Positions 1 through 9,696 of a DNA stretch of 64,000 nucleotides are shown here, one piece after another; position 1 is the stretch's first letter; each line of letters opens with the position of its first letter. The notes under the pieces are model-generated. The model worked only from the letters and a program-made list of their open reading frames with translations. It was not told the origin of the DNA and made no database searches. A program made the translations under genes and the position numbers. Where the stretch lies: NCBI RefSeq assembly GCF_014779715.1, contig NZ_JACXYU010000015.1:1-64000 (forward strand), in the 5' to 3' direction. Source of the stretch: Streptomyces chumphonensis (lineage in GTDB: Bacteria > Actinomycetota > Actinomycetes > Streptomycetales > Streptomycetaceae).

Positions 1-245
1 TGAACACCACCCGGTTCCTCATGGCCTCCGGCGACGTCGTCATCGGCTACCTGCTGCTGCGCGGCGCGGCCGTCGCGGCGGAGAAGCTGCCGAGCGCACC
101 GGCGAAGGACACCGCCTTCTACGCGGGCAAGATCGCCGCGGCGAAGTTCTTCGCCACCAACGTCCTGCCCAACGTGGGCGTGCAGCGCGAGCTGGCGGAG
201 TCCATCGACCTGTCGCTCATGGAGCTGGACGAGGCCGCCTTCTGA
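1..245 (+). CDS. Acyl-CoA dehydrogenase, C-terminal fragment
   Basis: This is the last ~80 residues of an acyl-CoA dehydrogenase; the reading frame is open to the left edge (first full codon at position 3), so the start lies outside the window. The visible part has the helical C-terminal region typical of the family: NTTRFLMASGDVVIGYLLLR followed by DTAFYAGKIAAAKFFATNVLP. These enzymes use FAD to oxidise acyl-CoA thioesters to enoyl-CoA. The catalytic base and FAD-binding regions lie upstream and cannot be checked. A strong terminator hairpin follows 45 nt after the stop. Family is confident; substrate is unknown. Confidence 0.85.
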   Translation, partial: NTTRFLMASGDVVIGYLLLRGAAVAAEKLPSAPAKDTAFYAGKIAAAKFFATNVLPNVGVQRELAESIDLSLMELDEAAF

Positions 246-290
246 GCGGTCACCGCTGCTGAAGCGAGCACGTCACGGACGTGAGCGCGA

Positions 291-325
291 CGGGCCCCAC
301 ACCCGGTCGGGGGGTGTGGGGCCCG
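291..325 (+). terminator. Rho-independent-type terminator
   Basis: A perfect 13-bp inverted repeat (CGGGCCCCACACC at 291-303 and its complement at 313-325) with a 9-nt loop lies 45 nt after the acyl-CoA dehydrogenase stop and before the next start at 392. There is no U-tract, which is common for GC-rich actinomycete terminators. Confidence 0.8.
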
Positions 326-391
326 TCCGCGTCCCCGGCCTGGACCGGGAGCCGAGCGGAGGCCCCTGAAGCGGTCCGTATCCTGGACCGT

Positions 392-1681
392 ATGCACCAG
401 CACCACGACCGGTTCGACCGTCGCCACACCGACGACCTCCTGTCCTTCCTGGCCGCCTCGCCCACTCCGTACCACGCGGTGGCGAACGCCGCCGAGCGGC
501 TGGAGAAGGCCGGTTTCCGCGCCGTCGACGAGACCGAGGCGTGGGACGGCGCGACGGGGGGCCGCTACGTCGTGCGCGGCGGTGCCCTGATCGCGTGGTA
601 CGTGCCGGAGGGGGCGACGCCCGCGACACCGTTCCGCGTCGTCGGCGCCCACACCGACTCGCCCAACCTCCGCGTCAAGCCGGAGCCGGACACCGGGGCG
701 CACGGCTGGCGCCAGCTCGGGGTGGAGATCTACGGCGGCACCCTCCTCAACACCTGGTTGGACCGCGACCTCGGCCTCGCCGGGCGCCTCGCCCTGCGCG
801 ACGGCGGCACCCGGCTCGTCAACGCCGACCGCCCGCTGCTGCGCGTGCCGCAGCTCGCCATCCACCTGGACCGGGGCGTCAACGACGGCCTGAAGCTGGA
901 CCGGCAGCGGCACATGACCCCGGTGTGGGGCCTCGGCGAGGCCCGCGAGGGCGACCTCCTCGCCTTCCTCGCCGAGGAGACCGGGCTGGACGCGCCCGAC
1001 ATCGTCGGCTGGGACCTCATGCTGCACAGCGTCGAGGCACCCGCCTACCTCGGCCGGGACCGGGAGCTGATCGCCGGGCCGCGCATGGACAACCTGCTCT
1101 CCGTCCACGCCGGGACGGCCGCGCTGACGGCCGCCGCGGAGAGCGCGCCGCCGTACATCCCGGTCCTCGCGGCGTTCGACCACGAGGAGAACGGGAGCCA
1201 GTCCGACACCGGCGCGGAGGGGCCGCTCCTCGGCAACGTGCTGGAGCGCTCCGTCTTCGCCCGCGGCGGCGGCTACGAGGACCGCGCACGGGCCTACGCG
1301 GGCACCGTCTGCCTGTCCTCCGACACCGGCCACGCGGTCCACCCGAACTACGCCGAGCGGCACGACCCGACGCACCACCCCCGGGCGGGCGGCGGCCCGA
1401 TCCTCAAGGTCAACGTCAACCAGCGGTACGCCACCGACGCCACCGGACGCGCCGTCTTCACCGCCGCGTGCGAGCGGGCCGGGGTGCCGTGGCAGACCTT
1501 CGTGTCGAACAACGCGGTGCCCTGCGGCACGACGATCGGCCCGATCACCGCCGCCCGGCACGGCATCGCCACCGTCGACATCGGCGTGGCCATCCTGTCG
1601 ATGCACTCGGCGCGGGAACTGGCCGGTGCCGACGACCCGCACTACCTGGCGGCCACGCTCGCCGCCTTCCTCGCGGGCTGA
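392..1681 (+). CDS. M18 family aminopeptidase
   Basis: A 429-residue cytosolic di-zinc metallopeptidase that removes N-terminal residues, classically acidic ones (aspartyl aminopeptidase family). Visible metal and catalytic motifs are H87-T-D89-S-P, the RMDN motif around D233, and the E265/E266 pair in DHEENGSQSD. A SSDTGHAVHP stretch and a C-terminal SMHSARE motif fit the remaining zinc ligands. Length equals the usual ~430 residues when translation begins at ATG 392; an upstream in-frame start at 281 would fall inside the terminator stem and is rejected. The gene is convergent with the phosphatase gene, with only 10 nt between stops. Confidence 0.92.
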   Translation: MHQHHDRFDRRHTDDLLSFLAASPTPYHAVANAAERLEKAGFRAVDETEAWDGATGGRYVVRGGALIAWYVPEGATPATPFRVVGAHTDSPNLRVKPEPDTGAHGWRQLGVEIYGGTLLNTWLDRDLGLAGRLALRDGGTRLVNADRPLLRVPQLAIHLDRGVNDGLKLDRQRHMTPVWGLGEAREGDLLAFLAEETGLDAPDIVGWDLMLHSVEAPAYLGRDRELIAGPRMDNLLSVHAGTAALTAAAESAPPYIPVLAAFDHEENGSQSDTGAEGPLLGNVLERSVFARGGGYEDRARAYAGTVCLSSDTGHAVHPNYAERHDPTHHPRAGGGPILKVNVNQRYATDATGRAVFTAACERAGVPWQTFVSNNAVPCGTTIGPITAARHGIATVDIGVAILSMHSARELAGADDPHYLAATLAAFLAG

Positions 1682-1691
1682 CGGCTCCCGC

Positions 1692-4133
1692 TCACAGCCA
1701 CGCCTCGGCGCCGGGCGGTGCCAGCACCTGCTCCGTCCAGATGGTCTTGCCGCGCCGGGTGTACCGACTGCCCCAGCGCTCGGTGAGCTGCGCGACGAGG
1801 TACAGGCCGCGCCCGCCCTCGTCCGTGGCCCGTGCCCTGCGCATGCGCGGCTGGGTGCTGCTGAGGTCCGAGACCTCGCAGATCAGCGTGTCCGCACGGG
1901 TGAGCCGCAGCTCCACCGGCCCACCCCCGCCGTAGCGCACGGCGTTGGTGATCAGCTCGCTCGTCACCAGCTCCGTCGTGAACGCCATCGCGTCCAGGCC
2001 CCACGCGTCGAGCTGCCCGAGTGCCAGTTCCCGCGCCTCGGGGACGGAGGCGGGGTCGGGGTCGAGCGTCCACGCCGCGGTGTCCCCGGCGTCGATCGCG
2101 CGGGTCCTGGCCAGCAGGAGGGTGACGTCGTCCGACAGCGGCTCGTCCGGCAGGCTCGTCCTGAAGTGCTCCACCGTCGCCGCGAGCGGTCGCCGCACCG
2201 GGTCCGTGGCGCGCAGCGCGCGGCGCAGCTCCGCCATGCCGTCGTCGATGTCGCCCCGCCTCGGCTCGACGAGGCCGTCGGTGTAGAGGGCGAGGACGCT
2301 CCCGGGCGGCACGGCGACCTCCACCGGCTCGAACGGCAGGGAACTCACGCCGAGCGGCGGCCCCGGATGGATCTCGACGTACCGCACGTCGCCGTCCGGG
2401 GTGACGAGCGCGGGCGGCGGATGTCCGGCGCTGGAGAACGAGCACCGCCGCGTGACCGGGTCGTACACCGCGTACAGACAGGTGGCGCCCAGCGACTCCC
2501 GGGCCTGGTGGCGGCCCTCGTCGCTGGTCGCCACGTCCAGCTGGGTGACCAGGTCGTCGAGGTGGGAGAGCAGCTCCTCCGGGTCCAGGTCGAGGTCGGC
2601 GAGGGTGCGCACCGCCGTGCGCAGCCGGCCCATCGTCACGGTGGCCTGGAGGCCGTGCCCCACCACGTCCCCGACGACCAGGCCGACGCGGGCGGAGGAG
2701 AGCGGGATGACGTCGAACCAGTCGCCGCTCACCCCGCCGCCGCCCGCCCCGGCGGGCAGGTAGAGGCTCGCCGTCTCCACTCCGGCGCTGGACGCCGTCG
2801 CGGGCGGCAGCAGACTCCGCTGCAGGCTGACGGCCGCGCGGTGCTCGCGGTGGAAGCGGCGGGCGTTGTCCACGGCGAGCCCGGCCCGGGCGGCGATCTC
2901 CTCCAGCAGCGCCAGGTCCTCCCGGCCGTAGGGCGCGGAGACGCCCGTACGCCACAGCGTCACCGTGCCGAGGAAGGCGCCCCGGGCCCGCAGCGGCGCG
3001 CTGAGGGCGCTGTGCGCGCCGGGCATGTGCGGCGTCCAGTGGCGCTCCGCGGCCCCCGGAGCGCCGTCGCCGGGCCCGGCCGCGTCCGGGTCCGGGAGGT
3101 CGGCCAGGAGGACGCCGCCCGGCTCGGGCCCGCCGCGCGGCGGCACGGTGACGCGTCCCGTCGTCGGCAGGAGGCCCGGGTCGGCACCGACGACGGCGCT
3201 GCGGGTGACGAGCAGCTCCCCGTCGCGGTTCACCACCGGCTCGTCCCCCCGCAGCACCCCCTCGGCCAGGCCCACCAGGACCCGGTCCGCGAAGTCCGGC
3301 ACGAGCACCCGGGCCAGGTCCTCGCAGGTACGCGGCGCCGACAGCTCCGCCCCGAGGATCGCCGTGGCCCGGTGCAGCAGCTTCAGCCGCTTGCCCGCCT
3401 GCTCCTGCTCGGTGATGTCGGTGAAGGCGGCGGCCGTCCCCATCAGCTGCCCCCGAGGGCTCTGCAGCCGGAACCCGGACATCGACAGCAGGGCACCCTG
3501 CCGGGGGTCGGCCAGGGTGCGCACCCGCAGCGTGGCGCCCAGCACGGGCTCGCCCGTCGTCATGATCAGGTGCAGCCAGCCCTCGAGCTGCTCCGCGTCC
3601 TCGGGCTGGGCCACGGCCTTCAGGCGCAACCCGTCCAGGTCGGCCGGCACCCCGCTGTAGGAGAGGAGCGAGAGGTTGCTGCGGACGATGCGCATCTCCG
3701 GGTCGAAGACGGCGAGCCCGATGCGCTGCTGGGTGAAGAGGCCCTCCACCAGGGAGTGGCTCTGCCGCCACAGGTCCAGCAGCTCCGCCCGGGCGCCGAG
3801 CACGAGGCGGCTGCGGGCGTGCCCCCGACCGTGCCCCCGATCGTGCAGGGCGAGCACCCGCAGCCCCACGGGCACCTCGCTCCCGTCCACGTGCCGCAGC
3901 GTGAGCTCGCCCTCCCAGCCGGGACCGGCGCAGCCCTCGACGGGACCCGGCCAGGCGTCCGGGTCGGCGAGCAGTTCCCGCGCGGGCCGGCCGCACGTCT
4001 GCCCGGCCGTCCATCCCAGCAGGTCGCGCGCGGTGTCCGCCCAGCTCTCCACCGTGCCGTCCTCGGCGAGCACGGCGGCGGCGAGGCCCGACACCGAGAA
4101 CTGCTGAAGTGACGCACGTTCGGCACGCGACAT
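1692..4133 (-). CDS. PAS/GAF/SpoIIE phosphatase with ATPase domain
   Basis: An 813-residue soluble signalling protein of the RsbU/SpoIIE type, which dephosphorylates anti-anti-sigma proteins. Domains in order: PAS-like (~15-110), second PAS (~130-235), GAF (~260-430), PP2C/SpoIIE (~450-650) and a HATPase_c anti-sigma-like domain (~690-810). The phosphatase metal motifs are visible (SGDWFDV, VVGDVVGHG, ALYTDGLVE, LSDDVTLLLA). The ATPase has an N box (ELVTSELITNAVRYGG) and a G box (DEGGRGLYLV). ATG 4133 is chosen because GAGG lies 9 nt upstream; an in-frame GTG at 4142 would have almost no spacing. Fusion of phosphatase and kinase-like domains suggests it both senses and sets a partner-switch module. 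No sigma or anti-anti-sigma gene is adjacent. Confidence 0.9.
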   Translation of the reverse strand: MSRAERASLQQFSVSGLAAAVLAEDGTVESWADTARDLLGWTAGQTCGRPARELLADPDAWPGPVEGCAGPGWEGELTLRHVDGSEVPVGLRVLALHDRGHGRGHARSRLVLGARAELLDLWRQSHSLVEGLFTQQRIGLAVFDPEMRIVRSNLSLLSYSGVPADLDGLRLKAVAQPEDAEQLEGWLHLIMTTGEPVLGATLRVRTLADPRQGALLSMSGFRLQSPRGQLMGTAAAFTDITEQEQAGKRLKLLHRATAILGAELSAPRTCEDLARVLVPDFADRVLVGLAEGVLRGDEPVVNRDGELLVTRSAVVGADPGLLPTTGRVTVPPRGGPEPGGVLLADLPDPDAAGPGDGAPGAAERHWTPHMPGAHSALSAPLRARGAFLGTVTLWRTGVSAPYGREDLALLEEIAARAGLAVDNARRFHREHRAAVSLQRSLLPPATASSAGVETASLYLPAGAGGGGVSGDWFDVIPLSSARVGLVVGDVVGHGLQATVTMGRLRTAVRTLADLDLDPEELLSHLDDLVTQLDVATSDEGRHQARESLGATCLYAVYDPVTRRCSFSSAGHPPPALVTPDGDVRYVEIHPGPPLGVSSLPFEPVEVAVPPGSVLALYTDGLVEPRRGDIDDGMAELRRALRATDPVRRPLAATVEHFRTSLPDEPLSDDVTLLLARTRAIDAGDTAAWTLDPDPASVPEARELALGQLDAWGLDAMAFTTELVTSELITNAVRYGGGGPVELRLTRADTLICEVSDLSSTQPRMRRARATDEGGRGLYLVAQLTERWGSRYTRRGKTIWTEQVLAPPGAEAWL

Positions 4134-4321
4134 CGCGAACACACCTCATTCGGGGCGCGACTACGCCCATGGTCCCCCACGCCCCCGGCCGCCGCACGGC
4201 GCCCGCAACCGTCCGGGCGACGGGCGGCGGCTGTGACGGGAAGGAGCCGCGCCCATGACAGTGCTGTGAAACTCGCGTACGAGAGTTACGTCCCACGGGG
4301 GAGCACGGGGGCAACGGGGAA

Positions 4322-4351
4322 GAGGGGCGCACCGCTGGCGGTGCGCCCCTC
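4322..4351 (-). terminator. Terminator of thioredoxin-NHL gene
   Basis: Near-perfect hairpin, 13-bp arms (GAGGGGCGCACCG at 4322-4334, complement 4339-4351) with a CTGG loop, 31 nt past the stop of the minus-strand gene ending at 4383. The remaining 4143-4382 interval holds the phosphatase promoter region; I see no gene in it. Confidence 0.8.
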
Positions 4352-4382
4352 GGCCGTTCCCGGGCGCCCGCGCGCCCCCGGC

Positions 4383-6290
4383 TCAGCCCGTCTCGTCCGC
4401 CCCGGTCGTGTCCAGCCCCGCCAGGACCAGCGGCAGCCGCGTGGCGCCCCCCGCCCGCTGCCGCACGGGCACGCCCCAGTCCTGCTGGTGCATGTGGCAG
4501 GCGGGGTACTCGTTCGCGGGATCGTCGTCGCAGGACGCCGCCATCGCCGACACGTGCAGGACACCCTCCGGCACCGCCGGGTCGAGCACCAGCTCCCGGC
4601 GCAGCGCGGTGTCCTGCCCGGCTCCCCCGACCAGCAGCTCCGGCGGGGTGGAACCGACCAGCAGCCGGCTCGCCGGGCCGAAGCGGGTGTCGAGCTTCTG
4701 CCCGGCGGGCGGGGAGAACAGGACGTCCAGGATCAGCGCCCCCTCCGCCACCTCGGTCGCCGCCCGCTGCGTGCGGTGGGCCACCGAGGCCACGGCGACG
4801 GCCTCCTCGGGCAGCCGCAGCCTGGTCAGCCGGTGCCGGGCCGACTCCACGACGACGATCTCCGCCCCGGCCGTGCCCCCGGGCCCGTGGGCTCTCCCGT
4901 CGGCGTCCCCGGCGGGCAGCACGGCCGCCGACGGTTCCCGCAGGTCGGTGGCGAGCGTGCTCACCTCGTCCGTCGCCGGGTCGTACCGGCGCAGGGCGTG
5001 GTTGTAGGTGTCGCTGACGGCCACCGAGCCGTCCGGCAGCGCCGTGACGCCCAGCGGGTGCTGGAGCAGCGCCTGCCCGGCCGGACCGTCGCGGTGCCCG
5101 AAGTCGAACAGCCCGGCGCCCACGGCCGTGCGCACGACGCCGTCCCGGTCCAGCCAGCGCAGCGCCGAGGTCTCGGAGTCCGCGATCCACAGCCGCTCGG
5201 CGGTGGCCGCGAGGCCCGACGGCTGGGCGAACCACGCCTCGGCGGCCGGGCCGTCGACCAGGCCCTCGTTCGTCGTCCCGGCCGCCGCCTCGACGACGTC
5301 GGTCTCCGGGTCGTACGTCCACAGCTGGTGCACCCCGGCCATGGCGATCCACAGCCGGCCGCCGAACCACGCCACGTCCCACGGCGAGGACAGCGCCACC
5401 TCCCGCGCCGGACCGCCGGTCGCCGAACCCTGCCACCACTGGCCGCCCGTGCCCGCCAGCGTCCGCACCTCGCCCGTGGCGAGGTCCAGGCCCCGCAGCG
5501 CGTGGTTGACCGTGTCCGCGACGACGACCTCACCGCCCGGCAGCAGCGCGAGGCCCTGCGGTTCGCTGAACCGGGCCACGTCCGCCGGGCCGTCGACGAG
5601 CCCGCGCTCGCCCGTCCCGATCCGCCGCACGACGCTCTCGCCGTCCGGCGCCAACTCGACGAGCGCGTGCCGGGTGGAGTCAGAGACGAGGAATCCGCCA
5701 CCGGGCAGGGCCAGGGCCTTGCCCGGGAACCGCAGGTCCGTGGCGACCGGCTCCGGCGGCACGTACGGACCCTCCCCGCGCCGCAGCGTCCCCTTCGCCG
5801 CGTGCTCCGCCTCCAGCTCGGCGACGAGCGCGGCGATGGCGTGGGCATGCCCCTCCCCGGCGTGCTGCGCCACCACGTACCCCTCCGGGTCGATGACGAC
5901 CAGCGTCGGCCACGCCCGTACCGCGTACTGCTTCCACGTGGCCAGCTCCGGGTCGTCCAGCACCGGGTGCGCCACCCCGTACCGCTCGACGGCGTCCACG
6001 ACCGCCCGGTGCTCGGCCTCGTGCGCGAACTTCGGCGAGTGCACCCCCACGATCACGAGGGTGTCCCGGTGCTTCTCCTCCAGCTCCCGCAACTCGTCCA
6101 GCACGTGCAGACAGTTCACGCAGCAGAAGGTCCAGAAATCCAGCAGGACGATGCGTCCGCGCAGGTCGGCGAGGGTGAGATTCTCCCCACCGGTGTTGAG
6201 CCAGCCGCCCTTCCCGACGAGCTCGGGAGCACGGACACGGGCACGGCGGGACGCGGGCGCGGGGGTGGGCGCCGGGGCAGCATCGTTCAT
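4383..6290 (-). CDS. Thioredoxin-like domain plus NHL-repeat protein
   Basis: A 635-residue protein with a Pro/Ala-rich N-terminus, a thioredoxin/TlpA-like domain (~25-165) and a large NHL beta-propeller (~190-500). The redox site is TFCCVNCLHVL, a CxxC (VNC preceded by CC) in the usual helix-1 position. Propeller blades recur as 'PxGLAxxP...V.VADTxNHALR' units (for example EPQGLALLPGGEVVVADTVNHALRG is seen in parts). The layout is that of NHLRC2-type proteins. No signal peptide is obvious with ATG 6290, so a cytosolic location is likely. A thiol-disulfide or scaffold role is inferred; the substrate is unknown. The start gives MNDAAPAPTP, immediately before the folded domain. Confidence 0.85.
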   Translation of the reverse strand: MNDAAPAPTPAPASRRARVRAPELVGKGGWLNTGGENLTLADLRGRIVLLDFWTFCCVNCLHVLDELRELEEKHRDTLVIVGVHSPKFAHEAEHRAVVDAVERYGVAHPVLDDPELATWKQYAVRAWPTLVVIDPEGYVVAQHAGEGHAHAIAALVAELEAEHAAKGTLRRGEGPYVPPEPVATDLRFPGKALALPGGGFLVSDSTRHALVELAPDGESVVRRIGTGERGLVDGPADVARFSEPQGLALLPGGEVVVADTVNHALRGLDLATGEVRTLAGTGGQWWQGSATGGPAREVALSSPWDVAWFGGRLWIAMAGVHQLWTYDPETDVVEAAAGTTNEGLVDGPAAEAWFAQPSGLAATAERLWIADSETSALRWLDRDGVVRTAVGAGLFDFGHRDGPAGQALLQHPLGVTALPDGSVAVSDTYNHALRRYDPATDEVSTLATDLREPSAAVLPAGDADGRAHGPGGTAGAEIVVVESARHRLTRLRLPEEAVAVASVAHRTQRAATEVAEGALILDVLFSPPAGQKLDTRFGPASRLLVGSTPPELLVGGAGQDTALRRELVLDPAVPEGVLHVSAMAASCDDDPANEYPACHMHQQDWGVPVRQRAGGATRLPLVLAGLDTTGADETG

Positions 6291-6309
6291 ACGCCCAGCT
6301 TGCCACCGC

Positions 6310-6335
6310 CCCGCCCCCGCCCGGGCGGGGGCGGG
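6310..6335 (-). terminator. Terminator of the WXG-like operon
   Basis: Self-complementary CGCCCCCGCCC/GGGCGGGGGCG (6312-6322 with 6323-6333) directly after the stop of the 363-residue gene at 6338 and before the thioredoxin-NHL start at 6290. The lack of a loop means the central bases must open, so strength is uncertain. Confidence 0.5.
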
Positions 6336-6337
6336 CA

Positions 6338-7429
6338 CTACGCCGGGCAGCCCAGGGACTTCCTCGCGGCGGCCACGAAGTCCCCGTACAACTCCTCCTT
6401 CGGCTTCAGCCGACTCTCCGCCAGCTCCTGGGCCTGCTCCATGTGCCGCGGCGGGTTCTCGCCTTCCTCGGCACCGAAGGCCATGATCATCAGATACTCG
6501 TCCCCGCCGCAGATCACCTTTTCCGCCCGGGTGTTGCGGTTGTCGCGGTCCGTGGCAGGGGTGTACCGCCCGATCACCTGCTGCTGCGTGGTGAGAGCGA
6601 AGGCGACAGCGGCCTGGGCGTCCTCGCGGCCCAGTTCGCGACCCACGACGCAGCTCCAACTGTCCGATGCACTGCCCACCACCGTCTGTTCCAGCGGCGC
6701 ACCGGCGTCCTGTGAGCGCGTCGCGACGAAGCCGGGCAGGCCGCAGTGGTCGGTGTCGGGAAGACCCTCCGGCGAAGGAGCCTGGGGCACGGAGGCGGAG
6801 AGCCGGAACTCCTTCGTGCCACACCCCTTGAGCTCGGCCATGGTGGCGGCATAGGACATGAGCGCTTCCGCGAAGGGGCCGCGCGGGGGCGCAGGCAGCT
6901 CGCCGAGGAACGCGCGCCGCAACCTGAGAGTTACCTGTACCGGCTCCTGGGACGGGAAGTTCTCCGCACACGCGTCAGGCAGGAGCACAGCTCCACGTCC
7001 CCGTTCCGTCCAGCCGCTGACGCCAGAACCCAGTGGTGCGGCTTCGCTGTACCAGCTGGCGCTCAGGGGGACCGGTTGATACGGACCGCCCCAGCCCGTG
7101 GAAGTGGTGAACTCCGCCACGTCCCCGTTCGGCAGAACCACGTTGCAGCGGGACACCTCTCCCAGGACCTCGGCCGCATCGGACTCGAACTCACCCGACT
7201 CGTTCACAAAGCTCTTCCAGGACGGCTCGTCCTCCACCGCCTCCCCTCCCGCCAAGGGGGAGAGGGCCTCGCGGGTCAGGTATCCCTCGCAGTGCTTCGG
7301 CTCCGGTTCCTCGCCACCGATCACCCAGTAGGCGAACCCACCAGCCCCGGCACAGAGGGAGGCAAGAGCGAGAGCAACCACCGGCCGTCGGCCCACCGGC
7401 CGCCGCGCGACCTTCTCGCCGGCACTCAT
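6338..7429 (-). CDS. Membrane-anchored eight-cysteine protein of unknown function
   Basis: A 363-residue protein that I do not recognise. Residues ~15-40 form one hydrophobic segment after a basic start (RRPVGRRPVV), so most of the protein should be outside the membrane. The exported part carries eight cysteines in the order HCEG, SRCN, DACA, KGCG, DHCG, SWSC, VICG, LGCP. The start codon overlaps the stop of the upstream gene by 4 nt (ATGA), showing translational coupling to the WXG-like large protein. It shares length, topology and co-linear cysteines with the protein at 45956-47104. A role at the cell surface beside a WXG-type secretion substrate is inference only. Confidence 0.75.
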   Translation of the reverse strand: MSAGEKVARRPVGRRPVVALALASLCAGAGGFAYWVIGGEEPEPKHCEGYLTREALSPLAGGEAVEDEPSWKSFVNESGEFESDAAEVLGEVSRCNVVLPNGDVAEFTTSTGWGGPYQPVPLSASWYSEAAPLGSGVSGWTERGRGAVLLPDACAENFPSQEPVQVTLRLRRAFLGELPAPPRGPFAEALMSYAATMAELKGCGTKEFRLSASVPQAPSPEGLPDTDHCGLPGFVATRSQDAGAPLEQTVVGSASDSWSCVVGRELGREDAQAAVAFALTTQQQVIGRYTPATDRDNRNTRAEKVICGGDEYLMIMAFGAEEGENPPRHMEQAQELAESRLKPKEELYGDFVAAARKSLGCPA

Positions 7430-9681
7430 TCCCAGTCTCCCGTCGAACCACCGGAGTCAGTGTGGCCTGCCGAGTAACGACTCAGAACTTCGTCAAGGAC
7501 CACACGCTGGAAATCCCCCTCGCCCAATTCCGGGTCACTCATCCCCACTTGTTTGCCGCGGAGGTTGAACATCTTCTCCAGGCGCGGAAGTCCGTTTTTC
7601 GTGTAGTGCTCGATGAGCTCTTCGGTGGTTTTGTCGGCGACCTCCTTGTTCAGGGCCTCCGCGTTCTCCCCGGCACCGATATCGATGAGACGCTGTATAG
7701 CGTCACCGAAGATCGGAGTTCCCGTCACCAAAGCACCGGCGGCATGGTACTGGTAGGTCTTGTTCCAGTTGTTGCGGTCGATTTCCTCATCCCGGTCGGC
7801 ACCGAGGACGTCAGCGCGAATGGTGTCCAAGGCGCCCATGGCCTGACCACTCCGCTGGGCGACGTCCACGGCCTTGTCGCTCCCGTTGCGTAGGTCGTCC
7901 GCATCGAGTGTGTGGATGTCTCCGGCGATGACCTCCATTTGGGAGTCGTGGATGGTTCGGAAGGCTGCACCGTCCTCGGCGACACCTCGAATGAAGTGGT
8001 GCATGGTGGTGCGGTCGACGTCGACGCCGTTCATCTCGGAAGGAACGTGGCCGAGCTTGCCGAGGATGTCGTGGACGTCTTCGGGGTAGTGGGCGAGGGT
8101 GTTGGCGAAGTTCTGGCGCATGTTCTCGGGAATGGCGCCCTTGTCGACGGCGGATGCATCCGCGTACTCCGTGATCACGTGCTCCAGCAGCCGGGACTCC
8201 TCCGGGCGGTGCCGGGCGAAGTCGTCGGGCGTCTCCGTGCCGGGGGCGTGGCCGGTCATCGCGGCTTCCAGGGCGGCACCGAAGCCGGTGCGGCTGTCCG
8301 CGTCCGCCGTGTCGTCGCCGGGCTGTTCCGCGTTCTTGGCCGGGGCATGGGTGTCGACGACGTGCCAGTCCCGGTCGTGCGCCAGGTACTGGAAGCGGTC
8401 CTCGCCCTGCTCGGTGGCGGGGTCGAAGTAGGCGGTCGACGCCGCCGGGTCCTTGCTCATGACGCCGAGGACACCGTCGAGCGGATCGTTCGCGAACCAC
8501 CCGTTCCGGCTGTCGTCGAACGTGCCGTCGCGCTGCCGCTCGCCTGCGAACGTCCCGCGCAGGTCCCAGATGTCGGGGTCGCCGCCCTGGCCCCGGTCCT
8601 CGACGGCGCGGATGTCGTCGGCGAGGTCGTGGAGGAACCGGTCGTCGTAGCCGCCGCCCTGCTGGAGGAGCGAGACGAGGCTCTGGTAGCCGCGCACGTC
8701 CTGCACGTCCTCGGGACCGTGGTCCGTGAAGTCGAGCCGGTACTCCTGGACGCCGGCCTCCCGGAGGTCGGCGCGCCACTGCTCGTAGAACCTCTTGTCC
8801 GTCGCGGTGTCCTCGCCGTCGACGGTGGTGGCGGTGCTCACGGCGTTGGCGAGGTGACCCGTCAGGTCGAGGTGGCGCTTCCTGTTCCCCGTGTCGTCGG
8901 TGTAGGCACGTTCGGCCAGCTCGTTGTGGATGCGGATGGCACCGTCGGGGCCGCCCAGCGAGGTGAGGAGGGTCCGGCTGAACTCGGGGTCGCCCTCGTT
9001 GGCCTCCATGAGGAAGTCCAGGTCCTCGTATTCCCTGTCCGTGAGCGTCTCACCGTTTTTGATCTTCTCGTAGAGATCGTCGACCTGCCGGCTGTTCACC
9101 TCCCCGATGTCGCCCGTGAGCGACGTGTCGAAGCCGTAGACCTCCTGCATGCTGACCGGGGGCGCCATCAGGGCCTCATTGGCGTTCTGGTCCGCCTGCC
9201 GCACCGCCTCGACCGCGTCGGTGATCTTCTGGTTCCAGGACGCCTCCAGCTCCTGGCGGGCGAGGTGGTGGTGCTGGTACGCCTCCCGCTCGTCCTCGGG
9301 CAGCGTGCCGAGGTTCAGGGAGCACCGCCCGTAGGCGTCGACGTCCATGCCCGCGCTCTCGGCCTCGGCCTTGACGTCGAAGACCCGCTGACGCAGGGAG
9401 GTGAGCGTCGTGTAGGCGTCTTCGAGCAGTCCGCTGACGGCTCTGGCCTCGTTGCGTGCGCCCGCGTACTCCCGCTGGGTGAGCTGGGCCTGGTTCCGGA
9501 ACATGCCGGCTGCCTGCCCGCGCCAGGAACGCTGCTCGTCCGCCTCCACCGCGGCTTTCACGTGGTCACGGTAGTCGTCGTGCAGTTCGCCGAACCGGTC
9601 CCCCATCTTCTTCCACGCCATGGAGGCGTCGTGGAGCACGGACAGGTCGGCGCCGACGATCGTCTCGAAGTCCACCGGCAT
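7426..9681 (-). CDS. Large WXG-like protein, probable type VII-associated
   Basis: A 751-residue protein, rich in charged and helical segments, with no signal peptide. The first ~120 residues form a long helical hairpin containing W53-R-G (SWRGQAAGMF), the WXG signature position of ESX/type VII substrates. The remaining ~600 residues are largely alpha-helical without a catalytic motif I can name; they resemble the large actinobacterial ORFs annotated as DUF6571-like, which I recall but cannot confirm. It sits 15 nt after a small WXG-like gene and overlaps the next gene by 4 nt, so all three are one operon. It may be a secreted structural protein or an effector carrier. No EccC-type ATPase is present in the window. 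Confidence 0.75.
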   Translation of the reverse strand: MPVDFETIVGADLSVLHDASMAWKKMGDRFGELHDDYRDHVKAAVEADEQRSWRGQAAGMFRNQAQLTQREYAGARNEARAVSGLLEDAYTTLTSLRQRVFDVKAEAESAGMDVDAYGRCSLNLGTLPEDEREAYQHHHLARQELEASWNQKITDAVEAVRQADQNANEALMAPPVSMQEVYGFDTSLTGDIGEVNSRQVDDLYEKIKNGETLTDREYEDLDFLMEANEGDPEFSRTLLTSLGGPDGAIRIHNELAERAYTDDTGNRKRHLDLTGHLANAVSTATTVDGEDTATDKRFYEQWRADLREAGVQEYRLDFTDHGPEDVQDVRGYQSLVSLLQQGGGYDDRFLHDLADDIRAVEDRGQGGDPDIWDLRGTFAGERQRDGTFDDSRNGWFANDPLDGVLGVMSKDPAASTAYFDPATEQGEDRFQYLAHDRDWHVVDTHAPAKNAEQPGDDTADADSRTGFGAALEAAMTGHAPGTETPDDFARHRPEESRLLEHVITEYADASAVDKGAIPENMRQNFANTLAHYPEDVHDILGKLGHVPSEMNGVDVDRTTMHHFIRGVAEDGAAFRTIHDSQMEVIAGDIHTLDADDLRNGSDKAVDVAQRSGQAMGALDTIRADVLGADRDEEIDRNNWNKTYQYHAAGALVTGTPIFGDAIQRLIDIGAGENAEALNKEVADKTTEELIEHYTKNGLPRLEKMFNLRGKQVGMSDPELGEGDFQRVVLDEVLSRYSAGHTDSGGSTGDWE

Positions 9682-9696
9682 GAACGCGTGCGCTCC

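Noticed and set aside
1642..5439. A 1265-codon minus-strand open frame spanning two genes
   Set aside because: Its protein is Arg/Gly/Pro-rich without domains; it is the high-GC shadow of the phosphatase and thioredoxin-NHL genes, which have clear motifs in another frame.
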